Shown: positions 9,524-18,077 of the stretch, in pieces
How the letters are laid out: each line of letters opens with the position of its first letter
Numbering within the stretch: the first letter of the stretch is position 1
Program-made: the position numbers and the translations under genes
Notes under the pieces: model-generated
Database searches by the model: none
The model's input: only the letters and a program-made list of their open reading frames with translations
Told to the model about the DNA's origin: nothing
Source: Desulfovibrio sp. OH1186_COT-070
GTDB taxonomy: Bacteria; Desulfobacterota; Desulfovibrionia; Desulfovibrionales; Desulfovibrionaceae
Direction of reading: 5' to 3'
Length of the DNA stretch: 63,175 nucleotides
Assembly (NCBI RefSeq): GCF_003860215.1
Contig: NZ_RQYH01000012.1
Location: forward strand, 1 to 63,175

Positions 9524-11215
9524 TTACGGGCGCACCACCAGAGACGCGCCAACGCGCAAGTTCTTTTCGTCCACGCTGTTCCAGCGTTTCAGGTCTTCCA
9601 CGCTCACGTTATAGGTGCGGGCGATTTTCCAGAGGCTGTCCCTGTCCTGTACGGTATGGATTTGCCTGTTCCCCCCGCCCGCTGTGTTTTCGGCCATCTG
9701 GCGGGTGCTGCCCGCAGCGGCCGCGCCTTCCGCAGCGCCGGGAATGCGCAGCAGCAGCCCGGCGCGCAGCCTGCGGGGATCTTCAATCCTGTTGTAAGCC
9801 CGCAACAGCTCCGTATCCACACGGTACATGCGCGCCACAACTCCCAGGCTTTCGCCCGCCGCAAGGCGGTGCACCCTGCCGCCCTGATCCTCCGCCTGTC
9901 TGGAGCGCGCTGCGGGCACACCCGCTCCGGCCCCCTTGGGGGCGGGACGGGCAGGGCGGCTGTCCAGAGCGGCCACAGCCGCCGCAGACATGTCTGCGGA
10001 GCGGGGCACAAGAATGGTCTGGCCTGCGCGCAGGCTTTCCGCGCCGGGATTGACCGCGCGCAGGGCAGCGACGGAAACTCCCGTGCGGCGGCTGATTTTC
10101 TTCCACGAATCTGCGCCGGACTGCACCTGCACCGCTCCCCATCCGGCATACTGCCGGTTTTTCTCTGACGCGAGAAAAGCCTGCGCCTGCCCGGCATGTT
10201 TTTCGGGAACATAGACAAAGGTGGTGCGCCCCGTGTCCGTGATGCTCCGCTTGTGGTGCCTGTTGTGGGCGGCAAAGTCCTCCCGGCTCAGACGGCAGGC
10301 ATCGGCCAGACCGGACAGATCGGTTCCCGGGGGGGCTGTCAGGCGCGCCATGCCGGGGCTGCCGCCGGTGCGCACGCCGTCAAAGCCCAGTTGCGGCAGA
10401 TTGCGCATGATTTTGGCCACAGCCAGAAAGCGGGGCACATACTGCACGGTTTCCGCGCGCAGTTGCTCCTTGTCGTCCAGCATATGGTTGCGGGAGCTGG
10501 CGGCAAAAAAATCCCTGCTGCCCGTGCCGCGCAGGGCGCGGCCCAGCTTGCCTTCTCCGGCATTGTAGGCGGCAATGGCCGTGGGCCAGTCGCCAAAATC
10601 TCCATGAAGCTTGCGCAGATAGGCCGCCGCAGCCTCGGTGGAGCGCAGAACGTCCAGCCTGTCGTCAGACCACCAGTCCTGGGTCAGGCCGTACTGCTGC
10701 CCTGTCCGGGGCATGAACTGCCAGACCCCGGCCGCCCCCGCCGAAGAGCGGGCTTCGCAGCGGTATCCGCTTTCCACAATGCCCAGCCAGGCAAGCTCCT
10801 CCGGCATGCCGTGCGAACGGAACGTGGCCCGCACCTGATCCATATAGGGTTGCGCCCTCTGGGAGGCGGCGTGGATGACCTTGCGGTGCGTGCGCAGATA
10901 GCGCTTGTACTCCCGCTCCACATCCCGCATGGCCGCGGCGGAAAGTCCCTTGTCCACATGGCCTGTGGTGTGCATGGCCGCAATTTCCGTATGGTTCAGG
11001 GGCGGACCCGTGTCTTCTGTCGGCAGGGAAAAGCCGGACAATCTTGACGAGCCGCCGCCCAGTCCCGGCGCGCAGCCTCCGGCCAGCAGCAGACAGAACA
11101 GCAGCGCCAGCATGCTCCGCGCGGCCCCGGCTTGCCATTGGCCGGGAAGGCGCGTACACAGCCGCGAAAGCCATTGCCCTTTTCGTCCCTTCCCCACGCG
11201 GAGCCCCGTATGCAT
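9524..11215 (-). CDS. mltD: Membrane-bound lytic murein transglycosylase D-like lipoprotein with LysM repeats
   Basis: Cleaves peptidoglycan between MurNAc and GlcNAc. The 563-residue protein has a lipobox LLLAGGC near residue 48 preceded by a hydrophobic stretch, an SLT/GH23 domain (catalytic Glu in LGIVESGY, then GVWQFMPRTG and AIAAYNAGEGKL), and three C-terminal LysM peptidoglycan-binding repeats (about residues 360-410, 445-490 and 515-563). The start at 11215 has a perfect GGAGG 7 nt upstream. A start at the internal Met (11113) would leave a signal with no positive charge and a badly placed ribosome site. Its first codons overlap those of the divergent methylase gene. Confidence 0.9.
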   Translation of the reverse strand: MHTGLRVGKGRKGQWLSRLCTRLPGQWQAGAARSMLALLFCLLLAGGCAPGLGGGSSRLSGFSLPTEDTGPPLNHTEIAAMHTTGHVDKGLSAAAMRDVEREYKRYLRTHRKVIHAASQRAQPYMDQVRATFRSHGMPEELAWLGIVESGYRCEARSSAGAAGVWQFMPRTGQQYGLTQDWWSDDRLDVLRSTEAAAAYLRKLHGDFGDWPTAIAAYNAGEGKLGRALRGTGSRDFFAASSRNHMLDDKEQLRAETVQYVPRFLAVAKIMRNLPQLGFDGVRTGGSPGMARLTAPPGTDLSGLADACRLSREDFAAHNRHHKRSITDTGRTTFVYVPEKHAGQAQAFLASEKNRQYAGWGAVQVQSGADSWKKISRRTGVSVAALRAVNPGAESLRAGQTILVPRSADMSAAAVAALDSRPARPAPKGAGAGVPAARSRQAEDQGGRVHRLAAGESLGVVARMYRVDTELLRAYNRIEDPRRLRAGLLLRIPGAAEGAAAAGSTRQMAENTAGGGNRQIHTVQDRDSLWKIARTYNVSVEDLKRWNSVDEKNLRVGASLVVRP

Positions 11216-12013
11216 GATTCTTCCTCCGACATTTCTCTTTTGCCGGGCCTGAAGCCCGTTCTGGAACTGCTCGGCAGCGACCCGCGCCGCATTGACTGCG
11301 TGTTTTGCAAAAAAGGACTGCGCGGGCCGGACGCGCACGCCATCCAGACTCTGTGCCGACAGCACGGTGTGCGCCTGAACCTTGTGGACCAGGTTTTTCT
11401 GGACCGCCTGTGCGCTCCCGCCTGCGGGCAGGGGCACCGCCATGCCGTTGCGCACCAGGGTGTGGCGGCCCGTCTGGCGGCTACGGAATTCTGCGGCCTG
11501 GAACAGATGCTGGACGCGGTGCGCCACGCTCCGCTGCCCGTGATTGTGGCCTTTGATCAGGTGCAGGATCCAGGCAATGTGGGCACGCTCTGCCGCACCC
11601 TCTACGCTCTGGGCGGAGCGGGCATCCTGCTGCCGCTCCACAACAGCGCCTACCTCGGTCCGGCCGCGCGGCGCGCGGCGGCAGGCGCGCTGGAGCGCCT
11701 GCCCGTGGCCCGCGTGACCAATCTGGCCCACGCCCTGGACAGCGCGGAAGAAGCGGGCCTGACCATCTACGGCACAGGCGCGCCGAACTGCCCCGGAGCA
11801 CAGGATATTTTTGCCGAACCCATGCTCCTGCCCGCCGTGCTGGTGCTGGGCAACGAAAACAAGGGGCTGCGCCCCGGCGTGGCCAAGCGCTGCGCCCGCA
11901 TGCTGCACATTCCTCTGGCCCGCGCCTTTGATTCTCTCAATGTGGCCCAGGCCGGAGCCGTGCTTTTGGGCCTTGCCGCAGCGCGCGCCGGCACGCCGCC
12001 AACAATATTTTGA
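11210..12013 (+). CDS. rlmB: SpoU/TrmH-family RNA 2'-O-methyltransferase (RlmB-like)
   Basis: Transfers a methyl group from SAM to a ribose 2'-OH, most likely in 23S rRNA. The 267-residue protein has an N-terminal substrate-binding part and the three SPOUT-knot motifs: FDQVQDPGNVGTLCRT, LVLGNENKGLRPGV and IPLARAFDSLNVAQAGAVLL. The start ATG 11210 has GGAG 6 nt upstream (11200-11203). The ATG forms one half of the palindrome ATGCAT whose other half is the start codon of the divergent mltD. The precise RNA target cannot be read from the sequence. Confidence 0.87.
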   Translation: MHDSSSDISLLPGLKPVLELLGSDPRRIDCVFCKKGLRGPDAHAIQTLCRQHGVRLNLVDQVFLDRLCAPACGQGHRHAVAHQGVAARLAATEFCGLEQMLDAVRHAPLPVIVAFDQVQDPGNVGTLCRTLYALGGAGILLPLHNSAYLGPAARRAAAGALERLPVARVTNLAHALDSAEEAGLTIYGTGAPNCPGAQDIFAEPMLLPAVLVLGNENKGLRPGVAKRCARMLHIPLARAFDSLNVAQAGAVLLGLAAARAGTPPTIF

Positions 12014-12363
12014 CAAAATGTCCACCATGCTGCGCAACAAGCAAAAAGCAGACCACAAAGACTGCACTTGCACAGAAAAAGAAAAAATTTTTCCGTATCA
12101 GACACAGAAAAGCGTATCTTACAGCAGACTTTCCAGAGAAGATGCAGTATTGATTTTTTCTAGATTTTTTCTATGAATTGTTTTTGAAAAGCATACAGTG
12201 CGCATCATACAGACATTATACAGCAGAATCCGCGCATACGAAAAAATTTCACGCTGCGGCCTGCTGCCGCCCGAAGGCCCGCGCTTTACGCAGACCCTCC
12301 AAAAGAGTATGCTGCCTGCCGTGATCTGTTTTTTCCGTGCAACCATCCGTGGAAGAGGAGAGC
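12014..12363. other. 350-nt intergenic region
   Basis: AT-rich compared with its neighbours, with several short palindromes (for example GAAAAAATTTTTC near 12081). TTGAAA at 12184-12189 with weak -10 matches about 17-18 nt later could be a promoter for the gene at 12364, but the match is poor. Small open frames on either strand have no ribosome site or recognisable product. No RNA gene seen. Confidence 0.4.
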
Positions 12364-13356
12364 ATGAACCGACCGCGTGAAATCCATACCGGCGCGCTGT
12401 GCCTCGCCTTGCTGGCTGCGGCCTTTTGTTTCTGGAGCGCTGCGGGCAATGATCTTGGCCTGTGCGTGACAGGGGGGTGCGCCCTGTATCAGGACGCCAC
12501 GGTGGCGGGTGTTTCCCTCTGGTGGGTGGGCAGCGGCGTTTTTCTTCTGCTGGGCCTTTTGGCCCTGCTGGGCGCTGCAGGCCTGGGGCGCGCCCTTTCG
12601 GCCCTGGCCCTGCTGGCCGACACGGCCCTTCTGCTGCTCATGGCCCTCACAGCCCCGTGCAGCAACTGCCTGGTGGTCGCTGTTTTTTTTGCTTTGCTGT
12701 ACAGGAGCTTCCGCAAAACAGCCCTTTCCCGCGCACGCACGCCCCAGGGCGGGCGCTCGCTGCTGCTGGCCGCATGGCTCGTGCTTTTTCTGGTCAACCT
12801 GGGGGCTGTGGGCCGCTCCCAGGCCGGAGTCTGGGCCATGACAGACAATGAAGACGCCGCCGTGCGCGTTTTCTTTTCTCCCTCCTGCCCCAGTTGTCGT
12901 GACGCCGTGGCCGCGCTGTCGGGCCATGTGGATGTGGCTTTCTGCCCCCTGGCGGAAAACGATGCCGACGTGCAGACCACAGCCCGCATGCTGCGCCTTC
13001 TGGACGACGGAACCAGCATGATCGACGCCCTGCTCAAGGCCCGCGCGGAATCTCCGCAGGCCACGGCATCCCTGCACCCGGATATGCTTCTGCTGCGCTT
13101 CCGCATGCTGCGCAACAAGGCCCACGTCTTGTCTACCGGAAGCCAGACCGTGCCTTTTCTCGAGTATCGCGGCCTGCCCTCCATGCTGGCCCAGAAAAAC
13201 CGGGAGCGGGAGGAGCGGCGCGCTGCCCCGCCTGCGCAGCCGCCTGCCCCGGCACCTGGGCAGCCGCCCGCACAACCCCCTGAGCACGAGGACGCGCATC
13301 TGCCTGTGGAGCCACTGACCGCAGGCCAGTGCGGCGGCGCAAACCCTTGCCCGTAA
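12364..13356 (+). CDS. VKOR-like membrane protein with C-terminal thioredoxin-like domain
   Basis: The 330-residue protein has four or five membrane segments in residues 10-160. A Cys pair near residue 35-41 (CVTGGC) precedes a GVSLWWVG turn, and a CSNC motif lies within a membrane helix; this order matches vitamin-K-epoxide-reductase-type enzymes that re-oxidise a periplasmic thiol oxidase using quinone. After the last helix comes a thioredoxin-like part with FFSPSCPSC, then a Pro/Ala-rich tail ending in two cysteines. GAGGAG lies just upstream of ATG 12364. I infer a role in periplasmic disulfide formation, perhaps for the multiheme and exported Dsr proteins; the link is by proximity only. 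Confidence 0.65.
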   Translation: MNRPREIHTGALCLALLAAAFCFWSAAGNDLGLCVTGGCALYQDATVAGVSLWWVGSGVFLLLGLLALLGAAGLGRALSALALLADTALLLLMALTAPCSNCLVVAVFFALLYRSFRKTALSRARTPQGGRSLLLAAWLVLFLVNLGAVGRSQAGVWAMTDNEDAAVRVFFSPSCPSCRDAVAALSGHVDVAFCPLAENDADVQTTARMLRLLDDGTSMIDALLKARAESPQATASLHPDMLLLRFRMLRNKAHVLSTGSQTVPFLEYRGLPSMLAQKNREREERRAAPPAQPPAPAPGQPPAQPPEHEDAHLPVEPLTAGQCGGANPCP

Positions 13357-13505
13357 GGGACGCAGGCGACACACAGGCTGATCCCAAACCCTGCTTCGCG
13401 GAGTTTGCGCCGTCCAGGCCGCGAACACATCCGCTTTGCCGGACAAAAATGGTTCTGGCGTCCGCACAGCAGATTTTGCCGTTTTTCGGCACTGTCCGGT
13501 GCCCC

Positions 13506-13537
13506 CTGCGCTCTCCTCCCCTGTCTCCGGAGCGCAG
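13506..13537. repeat. Hairpin upstream of the dsr promoter
   Basis: CTGCGCTC and GAGCGCAG can pair around a 15-16-nt loop just before the -35 element at 13544. No T-run follows, so it is a poor terminator for the upstream gene; it may be a protein site or chance. Confidence 0.3.
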
Positions 13538-13543
13538 ACGGTC

Positions 13544-13573
13544 TTGACGTCAAAGAGATTTCTCTCGTATAAT
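13544..13573 (+). promoter_or_regulatory. Strong sigma-70 promoter of the dsr operon
   Basis: TTGACG (13544-13549), an 18-nt spacer and a perfect TATAAT (13568-13573) precede the first gene by 35 nt. The spacer holds the inverted repeat AGAGA-TT-TCTCT, a possible operator. No better promoter is seen before dsrM, so the operon probably starts here. Confidence 0.75.
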
Positions 13574-13608
13574 AAAAAGTCCTATCCGAAAAAATCCCTG
13601 GGGACGGC

Positions 13609-14139
13609 ATGAAAGCAATCGACGTGTTTCGCAAGCACAAGGGCGAAATTGTACGCCTGTGGACAGAAGCTGTCTTCGACACCTACCCTTTTGAAACAAC
13701 CGGTTTTCTGCGCACGCGGCAGGATCCTTTTGGCAATCCCGTGGCCCACATGACCCGCGAGGCGGCTTCCGCCCTCTATGATGCGGCCACCGGCGAGCAT
13801 GTGGAGGTGGAAAGCACCCGCAAGGCTCTGGACCGCTTTGTCAAACTGCGCGCCGTGCAGAAATTTCCCCCAAGCCAGAGCCTGGGCATTTTCAGCCTCA
13901 TGAAGCCCATTCTGCGCGAACACCTGTTGCCCGAACTGCTGGAGCGGGGCGAGTTGTCCGCGTATTTCGACACCGAAGCACGCCTGGACAGCCTGACCCT
14001 GCTGGCCTTTGACATGTATATGCAGAACCGCGAGATTCTTGCAGAATCACGCATTACAGAGATACGCTCCCAGCACGCCCAACTGGCGCGCTGGGCGCAG
14101 GCCCTGGAAAACGGCCAGCCCCTGACGGCCAAAAACTGA
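13609..14139 (+). CDS. RsbRD N-terminal-domain protein at the head of the dsr operon
   Basis: A soluble 176-residue, mostly helical protein. Its opening (FRKHKGEIVRLWTEAVFDTYPFET) and overall length fit the stand-alone RsbRD-N domain proteins, related to the sensor part of stressosome proteins. GGGGA at 13600-13604 serves the ATG. It sits between a strong promoter and dsrM, 81 nt upstream of dsrM, a position I recall for homologues in Desulfovibrio relatives. A regulatory or assembly role for the Dsr complex is an inference; no catalytic motif is visible. Confidence 0.6.
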   Translation: MKAIDVFRKHKGEIVRLWTEAVFDTYPFETTGFLRTRQDPFGNPVAHMTREAASALYDAATGEHVEVESTRKALDRFVKLRAVQKFPPSQSLGIFSLMKPILREHLLPELLERGELSAYFDTEARLDSLTLLAFDMYMQNREILAESRITEIRSQHAQLARWAQALENGQPLTAKN

Positions 14140-14220
14140 CAGGCCGCCGCGCCCGCGGCCGGACACAGCTCAGGCCCGCAGTGGGCTTTTGAGGCAACTT
14201 TAGTGGAAGAGAGGTAGGGA

Positions 14221-15240
14221 ATGTTCAATTCATTGCTGCTGGTGCTGCTCATAGGAGCCGTTGCCTGGGCGGGATCGGCCATCGGGCTTGCCGGTCTGTT
14301 CGGCATTGCGCTCCCCTATGCGGCAGTGGTCGTTTTTCTTGCCGGCGTCATATGGCGCATGGTTTACTGGGCCAAATCCCCCGTGCCCTTCTGCATCCCC
14401 ACCACCGGCGGGCAGGAGCAATCGCTGGACTTTATCCGGCAGGACAAGGTGGACTGCCCCAGCACCACCTGGGGCGTGCTGCAACGCATGTTCCTGGAGG
14501 TTTTTCTTTTCCGTTCGCTGTTCCGCAACACGCATGCGGAAACGCTGGAGCACGACCCCGTCAGCAACGGCCCCCGGACCATCTATTATTCCTCCAAATG
14601 GCTCTGGGCCTTCGCGCTTCTTTTTCACTACTGTTTTCTGCTGGTTTTCATCCGCCATTTCCGTTTCTTCATGGAGCCGGTGCCCTCCTGTATCCGCTTT
14701 CTCGAAAGCATTGACGGCATCATGCAGGTGGGTTCGCCCCGCTTCTTCATGACCGGCGGTCTGGTGCTGGTGGCCTTGCTCTTTTTGCTGGGGCGGCGCA
14801 TCTTCAACGAGCGTCTGCGCTATCTGTCCCTGCCCAACGACTATTTCCCCCTCTGGCTGCTCATTGCCATCGTGGGCACGGGCATCTGCCTGCGCTATTT
14901 TGACAAGGCCGAGATCGCCCAGGTCAGAATCTTCATCATGGGGCTCATCCATTTTGCACCTGTGGCTGCCTCCGGCATCAATGCCCTGTTCTTCACGCAC
15001 CTGACGCTGGTCTGCGTACTTTTGATCTACTTCCCCTTCTCCAAGCTCATGCACATGCCGGGAGTCTTTTTCAGCCCCACGCGCAACCTGCCCAACAATT
15101 CGCGCCGCGTGCGGCACATCAATCCCTGGAATCCTCCCAAGCAGTTCTTCACCTACCCCGAGTATGAGGACACCTACCGCGACGCCATGGCCGAGGCCGG
15201 GCTGCCGCTGGAAAAGCAACCCGAAAAGGCCGCCGAGTAA
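14221..15240 (+). CDS. dsrM: DsrM, heme-b membrane subunit of the DsrMKJOP complex
   Basis: DsrM is the NarI-like membrane cytochrome b that exchanges electrons with menaquinone and passes them to DsrK, which reduces the DsrC trisulfide made by sulfite reductase. The 339-residue protein has about six membrane helices with conserved histidines (FHYCFLLVFIRHFRF, IHFAP, FFTHLTLV) that can ligate two hemes. GGTAGGGA directly precedes the ATG. Followed after 12 nt by dsrK. Confidence 0.95.
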   Translation: MFNSLLLVLLIGAVAWAGSAIGLAGLFGIALPYAAVVVFLAGVIWRMVYWAKSPVPFCIPTTGGQEQSLDFIRQDKVDCPSTTWGVLQRMFLEVFLFRSLFRNTHAETLEHDPVSNGPRTIYYSSKWLWAFALLFHYCFLLVFIRHFRFFMEPVPSCIRFLESIDGIMQVGSPRFFMTGGLVLVALLFLLGRRIFNERLRYLSLPNDYFPLWLLIAIVGTGICLRYFDKAEIAQVRIFIMGLIHFAPVAASGINALFFTHLTLVCVLLIYFPFSKLMHMPGVFFSPTRNLPNNSRRVRHINPWNPPKQFFTYPEYEDTYRDAMAEAGLPLEKQPEKAAE

Positions 15241-15252
15241 GGAGTTTCCGCT

Positions 15253-16896
15253 ATGGCAAAATTACCTACGCCGCAAATGCTTGTCGCCAGCCGTCCGGGA
15301 TTTCCCGAGCAGGACTGGCTTGACGTCAAGCCCGAATTCACGCCCGGCAGCTTCTGCTATCCGGCCAAGAAAGAGACCATGGAGCTTCTGCACATGCCCA
15401 ATCCCCACGATTGGGATCCGGCGGAAGAAGACTGGAATCTGCCCGAAAACTGGGAGCAAATCCTCTGCGACGCCTTTGCCGACCGCCTGGAGAAACACCG
15501 TTCGCTCAAGCTCTTCATGGATATCTGTGTGCGCTGCGGAGCCTGCGCCGACAAGTGCCATTTTTTCCTGGGCACCAATGACCCCAAAAACATGCCCGTG
15601 CTGCGCGCCGAGCTTCTGCGCTCCCTGTACCGCCGCGACCACAGCATGCTGGGCAAGATTCTGGGCAAGAAAGTGGGCGCGCGCGGCTGGGACAAGGCCG
15701 TGGTCAAGGAGCTTTTCTACTATGCCTACCAGTGTACCGAGTGCCGTCGCTGCTCGCTGTTCTGTCCCTACGGCATCGACACCGCAGAAATCACTGCCAT
15801 TGTCCGCGAGCTGCTGCACGAAGTGGGCTTGGGCACGCACTGGATCATGGATCCGGTGAAAAATTGCAGTTTCACCGGCAACCACTTGGGCATCCAGCCT
15901 CATTCCTTTGTGGAAATCGTGGAAATGCTGGCCGATGACTGCGAAACTGTCACCGGCATCCGCCCCAAGACCCCCTTCAACGAAAAGGGGCACGAAATCC
16001 TGTTCATCACGCCCTCGGGCGATGTGTTCGCGGATCCGGGCATCTACACCTTCATGGGCTATCTGCTGCTCTTCCACGAGTTGGATCTGGACTACACCCT
16101 GTCCACCTATGCTTCCGAAGGCGGCAACTTCGGTTCCTTCACCTCCTTCAACATGGCCAAAAAGCTCAACGCCAAAATGTACGCCGAGGCCGAGCGCCTG
16201 GGCGCCAAGTGGATTCTGGGCGGCGAGTGCGGGCACATGTGGCGCGTCATCAACCAATATATGGACACCTACAACGGCCCGTCCCCGGATCACATGAAAA
16301 CGCCGGTTTCGCCCATTACCGGCACGACCTTCCACAACGCCGCATCCACAAAAATGGTGCACATTGCCGAATTCACGGCCGACCTCATCCACCACAACAA
16401 ACTGAAGCTGGACCCCAGCCGCAACGACCACATCATCACTACCTTCCACGACTCGTGCAACCCGGCCCGCGCCATGGGCATGCTTGACGAGCCGCGCTAT
16501 GTGCTCAAGGCCGTATGCAACAACTTCGTGGAAATGCCCGAAAACACCATCCGCGAGCAGACCTTCTGCTGTGGCGCGGGATCGGGCCTGAACACCGAGG
16601 AAATCATGGAACTGCGCATGCGCGCAGGCATGCCGCGCGGCAATGCCCTGCGCTACGTGCAGGAAAAACACGGCGTCAACCACATGGCCTGCGTTTGCGC
16701 CATTGACCGCGCCACCCTGCCGCCCCTGGCCAATTACTGGGCGCCGGGCGTCAATGTGAGCGGCCTGCACGAACTTGTGGGCAACGCTCTGGTCATGAAG
16801 GGCGAGAGCAAGCGCACCATGGATCTGCGCCAGGAAGACCTGCCCAACGTGGCGGAGGACGATGACGCGCCCGAGGCGCAGGGGGAGGGCCGGTAA
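15253..16896 (+). CDS. dsrK: DsrK, HdrD-like Fe-S catalytic subunit
   Basis: Cytoplasmic subunit related to heterodisulfide reductase HdrD; it is the site where the DsrC disulfide/trisulfide is thought to be reduced. The 547-residue protein has two ferredoxin-type 4Fe-4S motifs (CVRCGACADKC and CTECRRCSLFCP) and two CCG-type segments (HDSCNPARAMG and FCCGAGSGLN) for the special catalytic cluster. AAGGAG precedes the start. The stop TAA is directly followed by the dsrJ ATG. Confidence 0.96.
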   Translation: MAKLPTPQMLVASRPGFPEQDWLDVKPEFTPGSFCYPAKKETMELLHMPNPHDWDPAEEDWNLPENWEQILCDAFADRLEKHRSLKLFMDICVRCGACADKCHFFLGTNDPKNMPVLRAELLRSLYRRDHSMLGKILGKKVGARGWDKAVVKELFYYAYQCTECRRCSLFCPYGIDTAEITAIVRELLHEVGLGTHWIMDPVKNCSFTGNHLGIQPHSFVEIVEMLADDCETVTGIRPKTPFNEKGHEILFITPSGDVFADPGIYTFMGYLLLFHELDLDYTLSTYASEGGNFGSFTSFNMAKKLNAKMYAEAERLGAKWILGGECGHMWRVINQYMDTYNGPSPDHMKTPVSPITGTTFHNAASTKMVHIAEFTADLIHHNKLKLDPSRNDHIITTFHDSCNPARAMGMLDEPRYVLKAVCNNFVEMPENTIREQTFCCGAGSGLNTEEIMELRMRAGMPRGNALRYVQEKHGVNHMACVCAIDRATLPPLANYWAPGVNVSGLHELVGNALVMKGESKRTMDLRQEDLPNVAEDDDAPEAQGEGR

Positions 16897-17280
16897 ATGT
16901 ATAACGCCAAATTTGTCATCCTCGGGATCCTCATTTTTGTGGGTCTGTTCACCTCCCCGTTCTGGGCCGGCCTGCTGGGGAAAAACTACACCGAAACCGG
17001 CATTGTACTGCCCAAGAACGAAAAAGAGTGCGTCGAAAATGTGGACTTCATGCGCAACCAGCACATGCGCCTGCTCAATGAGTGGCGCGACGAGGCCCTG
17101 CGCAACGAAAACCGCGTCTATGTGGCCTCCAGCGGCAAAAAGTGGACTGTCAGCCTGCAGAATACCTGTCTGAAGTGCCACGAGAACTACAAGGAATTCT
17201 GCGACAAGTGCCATGTGGCCAACAGCGTTGATACCTATTGCTGGACCTGCCACATCATTCCTCAGGGGAGCAAGCAATGA
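16897..17280 (+). CDS. dsrJ: DsrJ, triheme cytochrome c subunit
   Basis: The 127-residue protein has an uncleaved-signal-type N-terminal membrane anchor (FVILGILIFVGLFTSPFWAGL) and three heme-binding CXXCH motifs close together near the C-terminus: CLKCH, CDKCH and CWTCH. In the complex it faces the periplasm. Starts immediately after the dsrK stop and overlaps dsrO by 4 nt (ATGA), so translation is coupled. Confidence 0.95.
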   Translation: MYNAKFVILGILIFVGLFTSPFWAGLLGKNYTETGIVLPKNEKECVENVDFMRNQHMRLLNEWRDEALRNENRVYVASSGKKWTVSLQNTCLKCHENYKEFCDKCHVANSVDTYCWTCHIIPQGSKQ

Positions 17281-18065
17281 ACAAGAGCAGAAGAAGCTTT
17301 CTGAAAGTGGCGGGCATCTCCGCCTTTGCCCTGAGCGGCTCCGTGGCGGGTCTTTCCCTGGCTGGCGAGGCGCGGGCGCAGATCGCCCCGGGACGCTATG
17401 AGCGCGGGGGCGCGGCCCTGAAGGCCAAACGCTGGGCCATGGTCATCGACACGCGGCAGTTCCACACAGCCAAGGACTACCAGCCGCTCATCGATGCCTG
17501 CCACGCTTTCCACAATGTACCCGCCATTCCCGACAATCAGGACATCAAGTGGCTCTGGCTGGACACCTTCAACCACGCCTTTCCCGACGAAATGAACCAG
17601 TATCTGGACGAGCGCCGCAGTTCGAACAGCTATCCCCTGCTGTGCAACCACTGCACCAATCCTCCGTGCGTGCGCGTGTGCCCGACCCAGGCCACCTACA
17701 AGATGGAAGACGGCATTGTGGCCATGGACTACCATCGCTGCATCGGCTGCCGTTTCTGCATGGCGGGCTGTCCCTACGGAGCGCGTTCGTTCAACTTCAA
17801 GGATCCGCGCAAATTCCTGGCGGATCCGGCCCCCAACCAGGCCTACCCCACACGCATGATCGGCGTGGTGGAAAAATGCACCTTCTGTGCGGAGCGTCTG
17901 GCCGCGGGGCAACTGCCGGCCTGTGTCGAAGCCTCCGGCGGGAAAATCCTTTTCGGCGACCTGGAAGACCCCAAATCAACGGTGCGGCAGGCTCTGGCCG
18001 CCAACTACAGTATCCGCCGCAAGCCCAACCTGGGCACGCAGCCCGGCGTTTACTACCTCATATAG
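17277..18065 (+). CDS. dsrO: DsrO, periplasmic ferredoxin-like subunit with Tat signal
   Basis: The 262-residue protein starts MNKSRRSFLKVAG, a twin-arginine signal, so it is exported folded. It has 4Fe-4S motifs CNHCTNPPCVRVCP, CIGCRFCMAGCP and CTFCAERLAAGQLPAC, and works with DsrJ and DsrP on the periplasmic side. The place near residue 60 where NrfC/HybA-type relatives carry another CxxC cluster (MVIDTRQF) lacks cysteines. ATG at 17277 lies in the dsrJ stop overlap. Confidence 0.95.
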   Translation: MNKSRRSFLKVAGISAFALSGSVAGLSLAGEARAQIAPGRYERGGAALKAKRWAMVIDTRQFHTAKDYQPLIDACHAFHNVPAIPDNQDIKWLWLDTFNHAFPDEMNQYLDERRSSNSYPLLCNHCTNPPCVRVCPTQATYKMEDGIVAMDYHRCIGCRFCMAGCPYGARSFNFKDPRKFLADPAPNQAYPTRMIGVVEKCTFCAERLAAGQLPACVEASGGKILFGDLEDPKSTVRQALAANYSIRRKPNLGTQPGVYYLI

Positions 18066-18077
18066 GGAGAACAGGCC

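Noticed and set aside
12119..12346. A 75-residue minus-strand frame in the gap after rlmB
   Set aside because: No ribosome site or recognisable family, and amino-acid composition looks random.
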